In this document: positions 24,306 to 32,906 of the stretch, piece after piece | Layout: every line of letters starts with the position of its first letter | Position numbering within the stretch: the first letter of the stretch is position 1 | From: JAJFUG01 sp964473155 | GTDB lineage: Bacteria; Gemmatimonadota; Glassbacteria; GWA2-58-10 | NCBI GenBank assembly: GCA_964473155.1 | Contig: CAYYNT010000010.1 | Coordinates: forward strand, 1-64,000 | DNA length: 64,000 nucleotides | Direction of reading: 5' to 3' | Made by a program: the position numbers and the translations under genes | Notes under the pieces: model-generated | Database searches by the model: none | Told to the model about the DNA's origin: nothing | What the model saw: only the letters and a program-made list of their open reading frames with translations

Positions 24306-25916
24306 ATGCCAGGATTGTCGATCAACACCAACATTCCGGCGCTGCTGGCAAAACGGCAAATGGGAATTGCCAGCGAGAGGGTAACCAAGTCACTCGAACG
24401 GCTTTCCTCGGGACTCAGGATCAACCGCGCCGCGGATGACGCCGCGGGCCTGACGATCGCCGAAAACCTGCGCGCTCAGGTCGTGGGGCTGGAACGTTCC
24501 ATAGCCAACGCTCAGGACGGCATCTCGCTGATGCAGACCGCCGAGGGCGCGCTGGCCGAGAACAACAATATCCTTCAGCGCATGCGCGAGCTCTCGGTGC
24601 AGGCGGCCAACGGCACTCTGACCAGCCGGGACCGTCTGGCGATCCAGAACGAAGTGGACCAGTTGATCGACGAAATCGACCGCATCGCCAACTCCACCGA
24701 ATACAACTCGATAAAACTGCTTAACGGCAATGTCGGCGCTCTGGTCAGCACCAACGATCCAGACAGCATAAACGGCATCACTGTCGGGAATGTAGGCAGC
24801 GGCGGTCTGTTTTCGATCACGGTGAGCGCCCAGAACCTGGGAAGCTTGCAGGTGCAGACCTCAGAGGTTTTCGTTACGATCGACAGCAACGGCAATGTCG
24901 CCAACGCCCAAGCCACCACCCAGCTTCAGTCGATCAGCCGCTTCGAGGATTTCGGGGTGTTCGGCTCAGGCGTGGACAGCGTGACGATCAAACTCGGGTC
25001 GGATTCATCGAACAACCTGGTGGATGTCACAATCTTCCGCACCGATACGCTTCAGGATGTCACCCAGCGCATCTCCCTGGCCATGAACGATCCCACGAGT
25101 TCCAGCGATCTGGGCGTCGGCAATCCCTCCGCCGTGGGCGATACGCTTGTCGGAGTGGCGACCAATGTGGGTGCGGACAATGTCACCCAGCTCTATATCG
25201 TCACCCCGGAACCAGGACGGAAAATAACGTTCGGCGGAGACGCCGCCTCGCTCAGCGCGTTCGGCTTCTCTGAAATACAGGAAGGCAAAAGCCCGATCTT
25301 TTCGCTCACTGTCACCGACATCGGGGCCAACGGCGGACCGGCGACCATGAAATCGCTGAAAGTCAGCGGCGACCGGGCCAGCGGACTGATTCAGGGCGTG
25401 GACCTCAATTTCCGCACCAACCTGGACATCTCTATCGGCGGGACGACCACCGTGGCCGGATTCAGCGTAGTCCGTCCGCTCTCAGTGGCCAGTGCGCAGA
25501 ATTTTGTCCTGCAGGTCTCGCCCCGTCCCCTGACTTTCCATATCGGCGCGGCGGCGGGACAGTCCCTGTCCACTCAGATCAACACGATGAGTTCCAAGGC
25601 CCTGCAGGTGGACAAAATCAACCTGACTGACCAGAATCTGGCCAACCAGGCGATCCGTGCGGTTGACAATGCGCTCAATACTGTATCAGCCCAGCGCAGC
25701 ACGCTCGGCGCGGTTTCCAACCGTCTTGAAAGCACGATCTCAAATCTTCAGGTTGCGAGCCTCAACCTGTCGAACAGCGAATCGCAGATACGCGACCTCG
25801 ATTATTCAACAGAGGTGATCGAGTTCGTAACCGGGCAGATACTGTTCACCTCGGCGACCAGTTTCCTGCGCCAGGCGAACTCGCTGTCCAACAATGTGCT
25901 CGAATTGATCGGCTGA
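24306..25916 (+). CDS. Flagellin 4
   Basis: A 536-residue flagellin. The N-terminus has INTNIPALLAKRQMGIASERV, RLSSGLRINRAADDAAGL and QRMRELSVQAANGTLTSRDR; the C-terminus has GAVSNRLESTISNLQVASLN, SESQIRDLDYSTEVIEFVTGQI and FLRQANSLSNNVLELIG. The central domain keeps the family blocks (VSTNDPDSINGITVGNVG, GSLQVQTSEVFVTI, TPEPGRKITFGGD, LSAFGFSEIQ) but differs more from flagellins 2 and 3 than they do from each other. Its own sigma-28 promoter lies far upstream. flaG follows after 76 nt without a terminator, so the two are probably co-transcribed. Confidence 0.95.
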   Translation: MPGLSINTNIPALLAKRQMGIASERVTKSLERLSSGLRINRAADDAAGLTIAENLRAQVVGLERSIANAQDGISLMQTAEGALAENNNILQRMRELSVQAANGTLTSRDRLAIQNEVDQLIDEIDRIANSTEYNSIKLLNGNVGALVSTNDPDSINGITVGNVGSGGLFSITVSAQNLGSLQVQTSEVFVTIDSNGNVANAQATTQLQSISRFEDFGVFGSGVDSVTIKLGSDSSNNLVDVTIFRTDTLQDVTQRISLAMNDPTSSSDLGVGNPSAVGDTLVGVATNVGADNVTQLYIVTPEPGRKITFGGDAASLSAFGFSEIQEGKSPIFSLTVTDIGANGGPATMKSLKVSGDRASGLIQGVDLNFRTNLDISIGGTTTVAGFSVVRPLSVASAQNFVLQVSPRPLTFHIGAAAGQSLSTQINTMSSKALQVDKINLTDQNLANQAIRAVDNALNTVSAQRSTLGAVSNRLESTISNLQVASLNLSNSESQIRDLDYSTEVIEFVTGQILFTSATSFLRQANSLSNNVLELIG

Positions 25917-25992
25917 AACTGACCTCTGTTTTGCCGAAAAGCTGAGAGTCAGACAGACCGATAGGAAACGCACAAGTCGCGGGAGGTAAGCG

Positions 25993-26388
25993 ATGACAGA
26001 CAGGTTGACGCCTGTTGATTCGCTTGTCACCAGCGTTGCGGCGGCCATGAGCGTCCGTACCGCCGGAGCAGAAATTTCACGGCGGACCGGTATACTGAAT
26101 GGCGCGACTGAGCAGTTGAAAGAGAAGAGCGGCGTCCGGGCCGCGGTGGAAACTGAAAGCCTTTCCGAGGCGTCTTCCACCGCGCTGATGAAAGAGCTGA
26201 ACCGGGTGCTGGAAGTTTACGATATCGACGCCACGTATTACGTGGACAAGACTACAGACCGCAAAGTCGTGCAGATCAGGGATGCCCGCAACGGCCGTCT
26301 GATACGCCAGGTGCCGAGCCAGGATTTTCTGGAGCATGCCAGGACCCTGCACGAACTTATGGGCCTGCTGTTCGACAAAAAAATCTGA
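25993..26388 (+). CDS. flaG: FlaG family flagellar protein
   Basis: A 131-residue protein. A variable N-terminal half is followed by the FlaG domain (~65-131): LMKELNRVLEVYDIDATYYVDKTTDRKVVQIRDARNGRLIRQVP..LL. It matches the family pattern 'LNE.L..l...L.F.vdE.t...vV.V.D..TgevIRQIPpEe.L', with tyrosines in place of the usual phenylalanine. FlaG affects filament length and motility in several bacteria and is typically encoded beside flagellin or fliD. GGGAGGTAAGCG precedes the ATG. No fliD, fliS, fliW or csrA gene is present here. An intrinsic terminator closes the unit. Confidence 0.85.
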   Translation: MTDRLTPVDSLVTSVAAAMSVRTAGAEISRRTGILNGATEQLKEKSGVRAAVETESLSEASSTALMKELNRVLEVYDIDATYYVDKTTDRKVVQIRDARNGRLIRQVPSQDFLEHARTLHELMGLLFDKKI

Positions 26389-26450
26389 ACCCGGGCGCAC
26401 AGAGAGTACGCCGGAACGGGCGGGTGGCTCTGCCAGGAACCCCGCCCGAG

Positions 26451-26483
26451 GAAGGCCTCGCCACAGAGCGGGGCCTTCTTTTT
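26451..26483 (+). terminator. Intrinsic terminator of the flagellin 4-flaG unit
   Basis: GAAGGCC (26451-26457) pairs with GGCCTTC (26472-26478), followed by TTTTT. A second GC-rich hairpin (GGGCGGG/CCCGCCC, about 26428-26448) stands just before it. Confidence 0.85.
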
Positions 26484-26496
26484 GCCAGCTTTACTC

Positions 26497-27018
26497 TTAT
26501 CGCTCGATCCGTTCCAATTTGAAAAGCAGCAGCCCCGGTTCCCCGCACCCCTCACACTGTTTGAATCCAGCTTTCTGCAGCACCCGGATCGAAGGCGCGT
26601 TATCCGGAGCGCTCTGAGCGATAATGCATCTTACTCCAGGCTGCCTGAAAGCCCAGTCCGTGAGCGCCCGGACCATCTCTGAGGCAAGCCCCCGTTTCTG
26701 GAAACAGGGCAGCACGGAATAGCCTGTCTCCACCTGTCCACTTTCGTCCGGGGCGCCTTTGAAACCCGCTCCGCCTGCCAGGACAGGCAATGTTCTCCCG
26801 GGGACATTCAACAAAGCGTACCAGCCGTACCAGCCAGTGTCCTCCGGGAAACGGTGCAACTGCTCCTCAAACCAGGGAAGGGCATCGGCCAGTGTTTCCG
26901 GGGGCCAGTCCTCAGGGATACGGGCATGCAACAGAACCGCCAGCCTTTGATGATCCTGCTGCTCCGCGCGCACAGTCTTCTCTGTGGCCGGTATCAGGAT
27001 CAGGCGCTCTGTTTTCAA
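26497..27018 (-). CDS. GNAT family N-acetyltransferase (RimJ/RimL-like)
   Basis: A ~173-residue acetyltransferase. The TTG at 27018 is preferred because the protein then begins LKTERLILIPAT, as family members do ('LxTERLxLRP'), with AGGAAGTGGA upstream. The ATG at 27069 lies inside the yidC terminator hairpin and is doubtful. Acetyl-CoA-binding motif A is seen as LPCFQKRGLASEMVRALTDWAF (Q/RxxGxxxE variant), and motif B as APDNAPSIRVLQKAGFKQCE. The target (protein N-terminus, antibiotic or metabolite) is unknown. It lies downstream of yidC on the same strand but beyond the terminator, so it may be separately or weakly expressed. Confidence 0.82.
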   Translation of the reverse strand: MKTERLILIPATEKTVRAEQQDHQRLAVLLHARIPEDWPPETLADALPWFEEQLHRFPEDTGWYGWYALLNVPGRTLPVLAGGAGFKGAPDESGQVETGYSVLPCFQKRGLASEMVRALTDWAFRQPGVRCIIAQSAPDNAPSIRVLQKAGFKQCEGCGEPGLLLFKLERIER

Positions 27019-27049
27019 ATTGGTGTCCACTTCCTGAAAGCCTTGATTT

Positions 27050-27085
27050 AAAGAAAAAGGCCGGCCCATTTCCAGGACCGGCCTT
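27050..27085 (-). terminator. Intrinsic terminator downstream of yidC
   Basis: On the minus strand, AAGGCCGG (27085-27078) and CCGGCCTT (27064-27057) pair around a 13-nt loop and run into TTTTTCTTT. It lies about 20 nt after the yidC stop. Confidence 0.82.
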
Positions 27086-27105
27086 CCGTTTTCTGTAACC
27101 GCCTG

Positions 27106-28839
27106 TCAAGCCTTTTTCTTCCGCCCCCCGGCGCGTTTCGCCGCGGGCAGGGCCGCCGCTCCGCCGCCGGAGACTTGCGCAACCGGAAGCGTCGTATGAT
27201 AGCGCTTGTTGATATACATCTGCTGGAATATCTGGAGGACGTTGAAAATCGTGTAATAAAGGACCAGGCCAGAGGAGAAGTTGATGAAGAAAATAAGCAT
27301 CATGATCGGCATGATATACATCATCGGCTTCATCTTCGGATCAGTCGGCGTGGGTGTGAGCGCCTGCTGAAGGTACATGGTCCCGGCCATCAGCACCGGC
27401 AGAACGTAATACGGATCAGCCTGGCTCAGATCGTGTATCCAGAGGAACGCATCCGCCCCGCGGAGTTCGATCGTGCGCTGGAAAACATAGAAAAGCGCGA
27501 AGAGCACCGGCATCTGGATAAGCAGCGGAAGGCAGCCGCCCAGGGGATTGACTTTGTGCTCCCTGTACAGGCGGAGCATCTCCTCCTGCTGCTTGCGCGG
27601 GTCGTCCTTGAAGCGCTGACGCATCTCGTTCATCAGGGGCTGGATTCTCTGCATCTCGATCTGGCTCTTGGTGCTCTTGATGGTCAGCGGATAGAACACG
27701 ATCTTTACCAGCATGGCGAACAGCACCAGGATCAGGGCATAGTTCGAGACATATTTGTGCATCCAGAGCATGATTTTCAGGATCATTTTGGTAAAGGGCT
27801 GTATAATGACCCATCCGTACTCGAATATCTTGGGCAGGCCGTAGTTGAGCCGGGTGATCTGATCATAGGCCTGGGGTCCGGCGTACAGAGAATAGACCAC
27901 CGGTTTGCCGGCCTCGTCCGGGATCGGGAACCGCCCGCTGAAACTGATCCGCTTCCCGTCAAGGTTGCCCGAGGCGCTCATGCCCACCATCGGGGCATCG
28001 GGAACAAAGAAAGTGGTGATGAAATACTGGCTTTTCAGCCCGCCCCACAGGATTTTATGCTCCCCGGTGGGTGTCCAGTCGCTCTTGGTCAGGTCCTTGA
28101 TCGGCTTTTCCACCACCGAGCCGTTGTCGTAATAAATCGCCTGGTAGCTGTTCAGATCATCCAGCGGCTTTTTCTCGTTTGAAACCAGGGACGGCCCGAG
28201 GGACACTTCCAGCGCGGCGTCTTTCTGCCCGTGGAGCTGCGGCGGAAGGTGCATGGCGCTTTCGATCAGGTAACTGTCGTTGCTGAAAGTATAGACTATC
28301 CGGATCGTGGCCCCGCCGGCAAGCGTGTCCACGAAAGTGATCGACCCCTGCTGATTGGACTTGTCCAGACGAAGAGAGATACGGTCGGGACGGAAGTTGC
28401 GCTCGCCCAGCTCGACCTGCTTGCCGCTGGAGCCGAACAAAAGCATAGTGTAGAGGAAACGGCTGTCCGGTGGAATGAGCTGCACCGGCGGCAATTTTTC
28501 CGTATCCGGATTCCTGCCTACCCCGTTGAACGAGGGATAGTTCTTCAGCCAGGCATTGACCAGCATAGCGCCGCGCGTTACAAAACGGTACTCGTACAGA
28601 TCGCTTGTCACCACCACAGTGTCGACAGGTATCGCCGCCACAGGTTCCGTTACGGCCGACAGATCGGTAAGAGCCGGCTGGTTCACCGCGCTTTGCGCGG
28701 TGTCGCCATAGATCCTTACAGTGTCCGCCGGAGCGGTTGCGGCTTCAGGTTGCGGTTGCGGCTTTGGGGCGAACCAGAGCATGTAGACGATCCAGACGAC
28801 AAGAATAAGGCCCGTCGCCAATGCGGTTCTCTTTTCCAT
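27106..28839 (-). CDS. yidC: Membrane protein insertase YidC
   Basis: A 577-residue inner-membrane insertase of the long Gram-negative type. It has an N-terminal transmembrane anchor (ALATGLILVVWIVYMLWF), a large periplasmic beta-domain (~60-350) and the conserved Oxa1/YidC core (~370-560). The core shows WVIIQPFTKMILKIMLWMH, NYALILVLFAMLVKIVFYPLT, QMPVLFALFYVFQRTIELRGA, MKPMMYIMPIMMLIFFINF and GLVLYYTIFNVLQIFQQ. The tail is Lys/Arg-rich (KRAGGRKKKA), as expected for ribosome contact. The ATG at 28839 is used; the TTG one codon upstream overlaps the ribosome-binding region GACGAGG. It is the last gene of the rpmH-rnpA-yidD-yidC cluster. Confidence 0.97.
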   Translation of the reverse strand: MEKRTALATGLILVVWIVYMLWFAPKPQPQPEAATAPADTVRIYGDTAQSAVNQPALTDLSAVTEPVAAIPVDTVVVTSDLYEYRFVTRGAMLVNAWLKNYPSFNGVGRNPDTEKLPPVQLIPPDSRFLYTMLLFGSSGKQVELGERNFRPDRISLRLDKSNQQGSITFVDTLAGGATIRIVYTFSNDSYLIESAMHLPPQLHGQKDAALEVSLGPSLVSNEKKPLDDLNSYQAIYYDNGSVVEKPIKDLTKSDWTPTGEHKILWGGLKSQYFITTFFVPDAPMVGMSASGNLDGKRISFSGRFPIPDEAGKPVVYSLYAGPQAYDQITRLNYGLPKIFEYGWVIIQPFTKMILKIMLWMHKYVSNYALILVLFAMLVKIVFYPLTIKSTKSQIEMQRIQPLMNEMRQRFKDDPRKQQEEMLRLYREHKVNPLGGCLPLLIQMPVLFALFYVFQRTIELRGADAFLWIHDLSQADPYYVLPVLMAGTMYLQQALTPTPTDPKMKPMMYIMPIMMLIFFINFSSGLVLYYTIFNVLQIFQQMYINKRYHTTLPVAQVSGGGAAALPAAKRAGGRKKKA

Positions 28840-28888
28840 CAATACCTCGTCTGGTTATTAGCCGTTTGGCCTGCGCCGGAGTGGAATG

Positions 28889-29122
28889 TCACGGGAGGTC
28901 CACGCCGCCGGGATGAAAGGGATGGCACCGGGAAACACGGCGCAACGAGCGCCAGGCGCCCACGAACGGTCCATACTTGATTACACACTGCCGCGCATAT
29001 TCCGAACAGCTCGGGTAGAAACGGCAGGCAGGCGGCAGCAGCGGGCTGACAAGATGCTGGTACAGCCAGATCAGGGCCAGCAGCGCCATTTGAATGACTT
29101 TTATAAGCCAGTTGAATATCAT
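28889..29122 (-). CDS. yidD: Membrane protein insertion efficiency factor YidD
   Basis: A 77-residue protein with the whole YidD signature: an amphipathic N-terminal helix (VIQMALLALIWLYQHLVSPLL), then PPACRFYPSCSEYARQCVIKYG, GAWRSLRRVSRCHPFHPGG and VDLP. It supports YidC-dependent membrane insertion at the inner face of the membrane. It lies 10 bp after rnpA and 49 bp before yidC in the conserved order, and no ribosome-binding site is obvious, which fits translational coupling. Confidence 0.96.
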   Translation of the reverse strand: MIFNWLIKVIQMALLALIWLYQHLVSPLLPPACRFYPSCSEYARQCVIKYGPFVGAWRSLRRVSRCHPFHPGGVDLP

Positions 29123-29132
29123 AATTTTCTAT

Positions 29133-29516
29133 TCAGAGGCAGGTCTTTATATCTGCGCCGGATGAGCCGCCGGGCACAGAAGAGTTCTCCATCTTTTTCA
29201 TAAGACGGACAAATCTCTCATCGAGTTCCATATATCCGAGCGCATAGGCCTCGGGCGCGATCCTCATCACCAGAAGCTTTCCCCGGAAAAGTCCGCGGTT
29301 AAGGCGCACTATTTCCTGCAGACGCCGCCGCAGACGGTTCCGCTCGACTATACAGTGCTTGAAGCGCGGTACGACCAGCGCCACCCGGCCGGGAAGACCG
29401 GCCGATCCGGGCAGGACACTCAGCTTGAGAATCCCGTCCCCGGCCCGCCTCCCGGTGTCGAGCACGTGGCGTATGTCGCGTGAACGGCTGAGAGCGATCC
29501 TGCGGGACAGACCCAC
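29133..29516 (-). CDS. rnpA: Ribonuclease P protein component
   Basis: A 127-residue basic protein that assists the RNase P RNA in trimming tRNA 5' leaders. It begins LSRRIALSRSRDIRHVLDTG and contains ALVVPRFKHCIVERNRLRRRLQEIVR, the RNR motif of the family. The first codon is GTG with AAAGGAAA about 10 nt upstream. The C-terminal 20 residues (NSSVPGGSSGADIKTCL) extend past the family core. It sits between rpmH and yidD, as in most bacteria. Confidence 0.95.
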   Translation of the reverse strand: MGLSRRIALSRSRDIRHVLDTGRRAGDGILKLSVLPGSAGLPGRVALVVPRFKHCIVERNRLRRRLQEIVRLNRGLFRGKLLVMRIAPEAYALGYMELDERFVRLMKKMENSSVPGGSSGADIKTCL

Positions 29517-29659
29517 CTGGTTTCCTTTCCGGCGTTTCCTGGCGCGGCTGACCGGAAAAAGCCGCCGGTGGATAAAAATCTGCGGCCCCCACGAACAAGC
29601 ACCCGCCCCCGGGGCGAATACACGTTCATTGAGACCGCAGCGGATTTACAGGACCGGTG

Positions 29660-29794
29660 TCAGAGAGCGACGCGCTTACGGCCGCGCTTGCGGCGGCTGT
29701 TGAGCACAAGACGGCCCCCATGAGTGGCCATGCGGGCGCGGAACCCGTGCTTGTTGCGCTTTTTCCGGTTGCTGGGCTGGAAAGTTCTTTTCAT
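29660..29794 (-). CDS. rpmH: Ribosomal protein L34
   Basis: A 44-residue, very basic protein read on the minus strand: [19 protein letters not shown], then [21 protein letters not shown] and RVAL-stop. This is the complete L34 sequence pattern (KRTFQPSxRKRxxxHGFRxRMxTxxGRxVLxxRRxKGRxxL). GGAG lies about 11 nt before the ATG. It is the head of the rpmH-rnpA-yidD-yidC cluster. It sits 340 bp from the divergent argS rather than beside dnaA. Confidence 0.97.
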   Translation of the reverse strand: MKRTFQPSNRKKRNKHGFRARMATHGGRLVLNSRRKRGRKRVAL

Positions 29795-30134
29795 TTTTTA
29801 TGGTCTCCGTTCGCTCTGGCTGCGGTAATTTTCAAAGGTTAACAATATAAATCCGATACACAGGCCATGTCAAGCCTTACGGTTCGATTCAGGCATGTCT
29901 CTCAGGACAGTCCCCCACTAAAAAACAGACCCGGCAGATGGGTAGTAAATTTAGTTTCCAGCGGCGTGATTTTCAATTAAATTTGTACTTCTTTCACCGC
30001 AGGAGGTTGCCCCGGCATTAAAGACTATCGACAGCCGAAAAGCCAGCCTTCTACCGAACGCTTACAGACCAGCCACGCCCTGGCGGCGGAACTGAACGAA
30101 AAACACGGTTGCTATCACTGACAGGAATCGATTA
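29795..30134. other. Divergent non-coding region between rpmH and argS
   Basis: 340 bp without a gene, partly AT-rich (about 29935-29995). I looked for DnaA boxes (TTATCCACA) and an AT-rich unwinding element, because oriC often lies next to rpmH, but saw no convincing boxes. The promoters for both flanking genes should lie here, but none is clear enough to mark. Confidence 0.5.
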
Positions 30135-31808
30135 ATGGAGAAAACGCTTCGCGATGCAGTGTCACGTGGCCTGGCTGTCATGCAGGTCCAGGACCCTCCG
30201 CAGTATGTGGTCGAGAAACCGAAAGACCCGCGCCATGGCGACCTGGCGGTCAACGTGGCTTTCCTTCTTGCCTCACGCCTCAAGAAAGCCCCAGCGCTGA
30301 TAGCGCGCGAACTGGTGGCGGCCATGGGACTGGAAAACCCCTATATAACCTCCATCGAGGTGGCCCCCAACGGCTTTATCAATTTCCGGATAAGCCCGCG
30401 CTGGTACGCCGATCAGCTCGCCACGATCCAGGCGGGAGGCAGGCGGTATGGCCAGGGAAACATTCTGGCCGGACGGAAAATCATGGTCGAGTTTGTCAGC
30501 TCCAACCCCACCGGGCCGCTGACTATCGGACACGGACGGCAGGCCATACTGGGCGACTGTATCTGCTCGCTGCTGGCGGCCCAGGGCGCGGATGTCTGCC
30601 GGGAATACTACTACAACGACGCGGGCAACCAGATGAACATCCTGGGCCGCAGCCTGCGCGCCCGTTACATCCAGCGCTTCCGCCCGGATTTCCCCTTCCC
30701 TGAAAACGGTTACCAGGGCGACTATATGCTGGAGATAGCCGAGGTTTTCAAGCGTGAGCATGGCGACAGCCTTCTTCCGCCCGAGGGCGACGTCTCCGAT
30801 CCTGATCCGGCCACTCTCAAGGTGTTCCGCGAGTTCGCCGCGGAGTTCATCCGTCGGATAATCGACGCCGACTTGCGCCAGTTCCGGGTGGCTTTCGATG
30901 TCTGGTCCCTGGAGAGCCGTCTCTACACCGAGGGCAAGATCGACAGCCTGCTCAAACTGCTGCGCGAGAAAGGCCTGAGCTACGAGAATGACGGGGCTGT
31001 CTGGCTGGCCGCCAGCCGTTTCGGCGACAGCGAGGACCGCGTGATCGTAAAGAGCACCGGCGAACCGACCTACTATCTGCCCGACCTGGCCTACCACATG
31101 GTCAAGCACGAGCGCGGATTCGACGAGGTGATAAATATCCACGGGGCCGACCATCACGGCTACGCTCCGCGGATGTTAGCCGGGATGCGCGCCCTGGGTT
31201 ACCCGGAAAACTGGCTTCGCTACGTGATCCACCAGATGGTGAGTTTCAAGGAGGGTGACGAGGTGGTCAAGATGTCCACCCGCGCCGGGCGCTTTGTCAC
31301 CCTGAGCGACCTGTGCCGCGAGGTGGGCGTGGACGTGGCCCGCTATTTCTTTGTCATGCGCAAGGCCGACAGCCACCTGGTGTTCGACCTGGACCTGGCC
31401 CGCAAGCAGAGCAACGAGAACCCGGTCTACTACTGCCAGTACGTGCACGCCCGTATCTGCTCCCTTACACCCACGGCGGTCGAGGCCGGGGTGTGGGACG
31501 GTGAACGGGAGTTCTGGAAAACGTACCGTCCGGAGCGCCTGGATCAGCCCGAGGAACTGGAGCTGATCGCGCACCTGCTGGATTTCCCGCGCCTGACCGC
31601 CATGGCGGCGCTGGCTCTGGAGCCGCACCATATACCGTTCTATCTGGAGGAGTTGGCCCGCCGCTTCCACGGCTGGTACCAGCGTCACCGTATTGTCGGC
31701 GAGGACAAGGCCCTCTCGCGTGACCGCCTCTACCTGGCCGACTGCGTGCGCACTGTGATGGCCGCCGGGCTGAACCTTCTGGGCATAACCGCGCCGGAGA
31801 AAATGTGA
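30135..31808 (+). CDS. argS: Arginine--tRNA ligase
   Basis: A 557-residue class I synthetase. An N-terminal tRNA D-loop-binding (Add-1) domain is followed by the HIGH motif as SSNPTGPLTIGHGRQ (H and G retained). KMSKS appears as VVKMSTRAGRFVTLSDL, the usual ArgRS variant. The C-terminal DALR anticodon-binding domain ends in YLADCVRTVMAAGLNLLGITAPEKM, the standard ArgRS ending. It charges tRNA-Arg in the cytoplasm. AGGA lies 9 nt before the ATG. The PfkB kinase gene follows after 14 nt, so the two form an operon. Confidence 0.97.
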   Translation: MEKTLRDAVSRGLAVMQVQDPPQYVVEKPKDPRHGDLAVNVAFLLASRLKKAPALIARELVAAMGLENPYITSIEVAPNGFINFRISPRWYADQLATIQAGGRRYGQGNILAGRKIMVEFVSSNPTGPLTIGHGRQAILGDCICSLLAAQGADVCREYYYNDAGNQMNILGRSLRARYIQRFRPDFPFPENGYQGDYMLEIAEVFKREHGDSLLPPEGDVSDPDPATLKVFREFAAEFIRRIIDADLRQFRVAFDVWSLESRLYTEGKIDSLLKLLREKGLSYENDGAVWLAASRFGDSEDRVIVKSTGEPTYYLPDLAYHMVKHERGFDEVINIHGADHHGYAPRMLAGMRALGYPENWLRYVIHQMVSFKEGDEVVKMSTRAGRFVTLSDLCREVGVDVARYFFVMRKADSHLVFDLDLARKQSNENPVYYCQYVHARICSLTPTAVEAGVWDGEREFWKTYRPERLDQPEELELIAHLLDFPRLTAMAALALEPHHIPFYLEELARRFHGWYQRHRIVGEDKALSRDRLYLADCVRTVMAAGLNLLGITAPEKM

Positions 31809-31822
31809 AAGGAGACACCGGG

Positions 31823-32746
31823 ATGAGCAAAGGCAACCCTGAACCGATTGTCGCCGTGGGCACGATCGGAATCGACACGATAGAGACCCCCACGGACCGG
31901 GCCGAGGGAGTGCTGGGCGGCAGCGGGACATATTTTTCCCTGGCCGCCTCCATGTTCGCCCCGGTGAGCCTGGTGGCGGTGGCGGGCGAGGACATGAGCC
32001 AGGATCAGTGGAGCCAGCTCAAGCGCCCGAACGTGGACCTTGAAGGCGTGGAAATAGTGCCGGGAGGAAAGACTTTCAGTTGGGGCGGGCGCTACCACAA
32101 GGATGTCAACCGCCGCGACACCCTGTTCACCAACCTGGGCGTACTCGAACGGTTCAACCCTGTTGTCCCGGAAAGCCGCCGCGCCTGCCGCACCGTGTTC
32201 CTGGCCAACATCGACCCCGGCTCGCAGCTCAAGGTGCTCGACCAGATGCCGAATGCCGGTTTCGTGGTCACGGACACCATGAATTTCTGGATCAGCGGCG
32301 ACCTGGAGCGCCTGAAACAGGTGCTGCGCCGCACAGATTGCCTGATCCTCAACGATGACGAGGCCCGCCAGCTTACCGGCTGCCTCAACCTGACCGAGGC
32401 CCTGGACAGCGTACAGGCCATGGGGCCAAAAATGGTGGTGCTGAAAAAGGGCGAGCACGGAGCGGTGTTGGCCGTAGGGCGCGAGCTGTTTGCCCTGCCG
32501 GGCTATCCACTGCGCAGCGTGCTCGACCCGACAGGCGCGGGCGATACATTCGCCGGCGGGTTCGTGGGCTACATCCAGCGCCGGAGTGACCGCTCGCGCG
32601 AAACCCTGCGCGCTGCCGTGGTCTACGGTTCGGCCGTGGCCTCGTTCTGCTGCGAGGATTTCTCGGTGCGCCGTCTGGCCCGCCTGAACATGGATGAGCT
32701 GGAGGCCCGCGTGCAGGAGTTCCGTGAGCTGGTGAACTTCCAGTAA
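31823..32746 (+). CDS. PfkB family carbohydrate/nucleoside kinase
   Basis: A 307-residue ribokinase-superfamily protein. The ATG at 31823 follows AAAGGAGA by 6 nt; a GTG at 31805 overlaps the argS stop and is less likely. The N-terminal GGSGTYFSLAASMF corresponds to the first PfkB signature. The C-terminal VLDPTGAGDTFAGGFVGYI holds the anion hole and catalytic aspartate. The substrate lid is short, and the protein opens with VAVGTIGIDTIETP, like adenosine-kinase-type members of uncertain specificity. The substrate is therefore undetermined. Confidence 0.88.
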   Translation: MSKGNPEPIVAVGTIGIDTIETPTDRAEGVLGGSGTYFSLAASMFAPVSLVAVAGEDMSQDQWSQLKRPNVDLEGVEIVPGGKTFSWGGRYHKDVNRRDTLFTNLGVLERFNPVVPESRRACRTVFLANIDPGSQLKVLDQMPNAGFVVTDTMNFWISGDLERLKQVLRRTDCLILNDDEARQLTGCLNLTEALDSVQAMGPKMVVLKKGEHGAVLAVGRELFALPGYPLRSVLDPTGAGDTFAGGFVGYIQRRSDRSRETLRAAVVYGSAVASFCCEDFSVRRLARLNMDELEARVQEFRELVNFQ

Positions 32747-32817
32747 GACTGAACCGGCCTGAACATATCTGGAACAGCGAGTGATTGACGCAAAAGTAAT
32801 ATCGTGAAAGAAATACA

Positions 32818-32853
32818 AATCCCCCTCAGTCCCCCTTTTTCAAAGGGGGAGGT
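32818..32853. repeat. Dispersed-type inverted repeat CCCCCTTT/AAAGGGGG
   Basis: CCCCCTTT (32831-32838) and AAAGGGGG (32842-32849) form a hairpin, preceded by AATCCCCCTCAGT. It resembles the 'AATCCCCC-T-CCCCCTTT-CAAAGGGGGA' intergenic repeat common in many environmental bacterial genomes. It lies between the kinase gene and purM; only one copy is seen here. Confidence 0.5.
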
Positions 32854-32906
32854 AAAGCAATACCTGTGGGTTTTCTTTATCCGAAGTTTTCTTAAAGGAA
32901 CAATGT

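Noticed and set aside
29795..30134. Chromosomal origin next to rpmH
   Set aside because: There is no cluster of DnaA boxes, no dnaA or gidA neighbour and no clear unwinding element.
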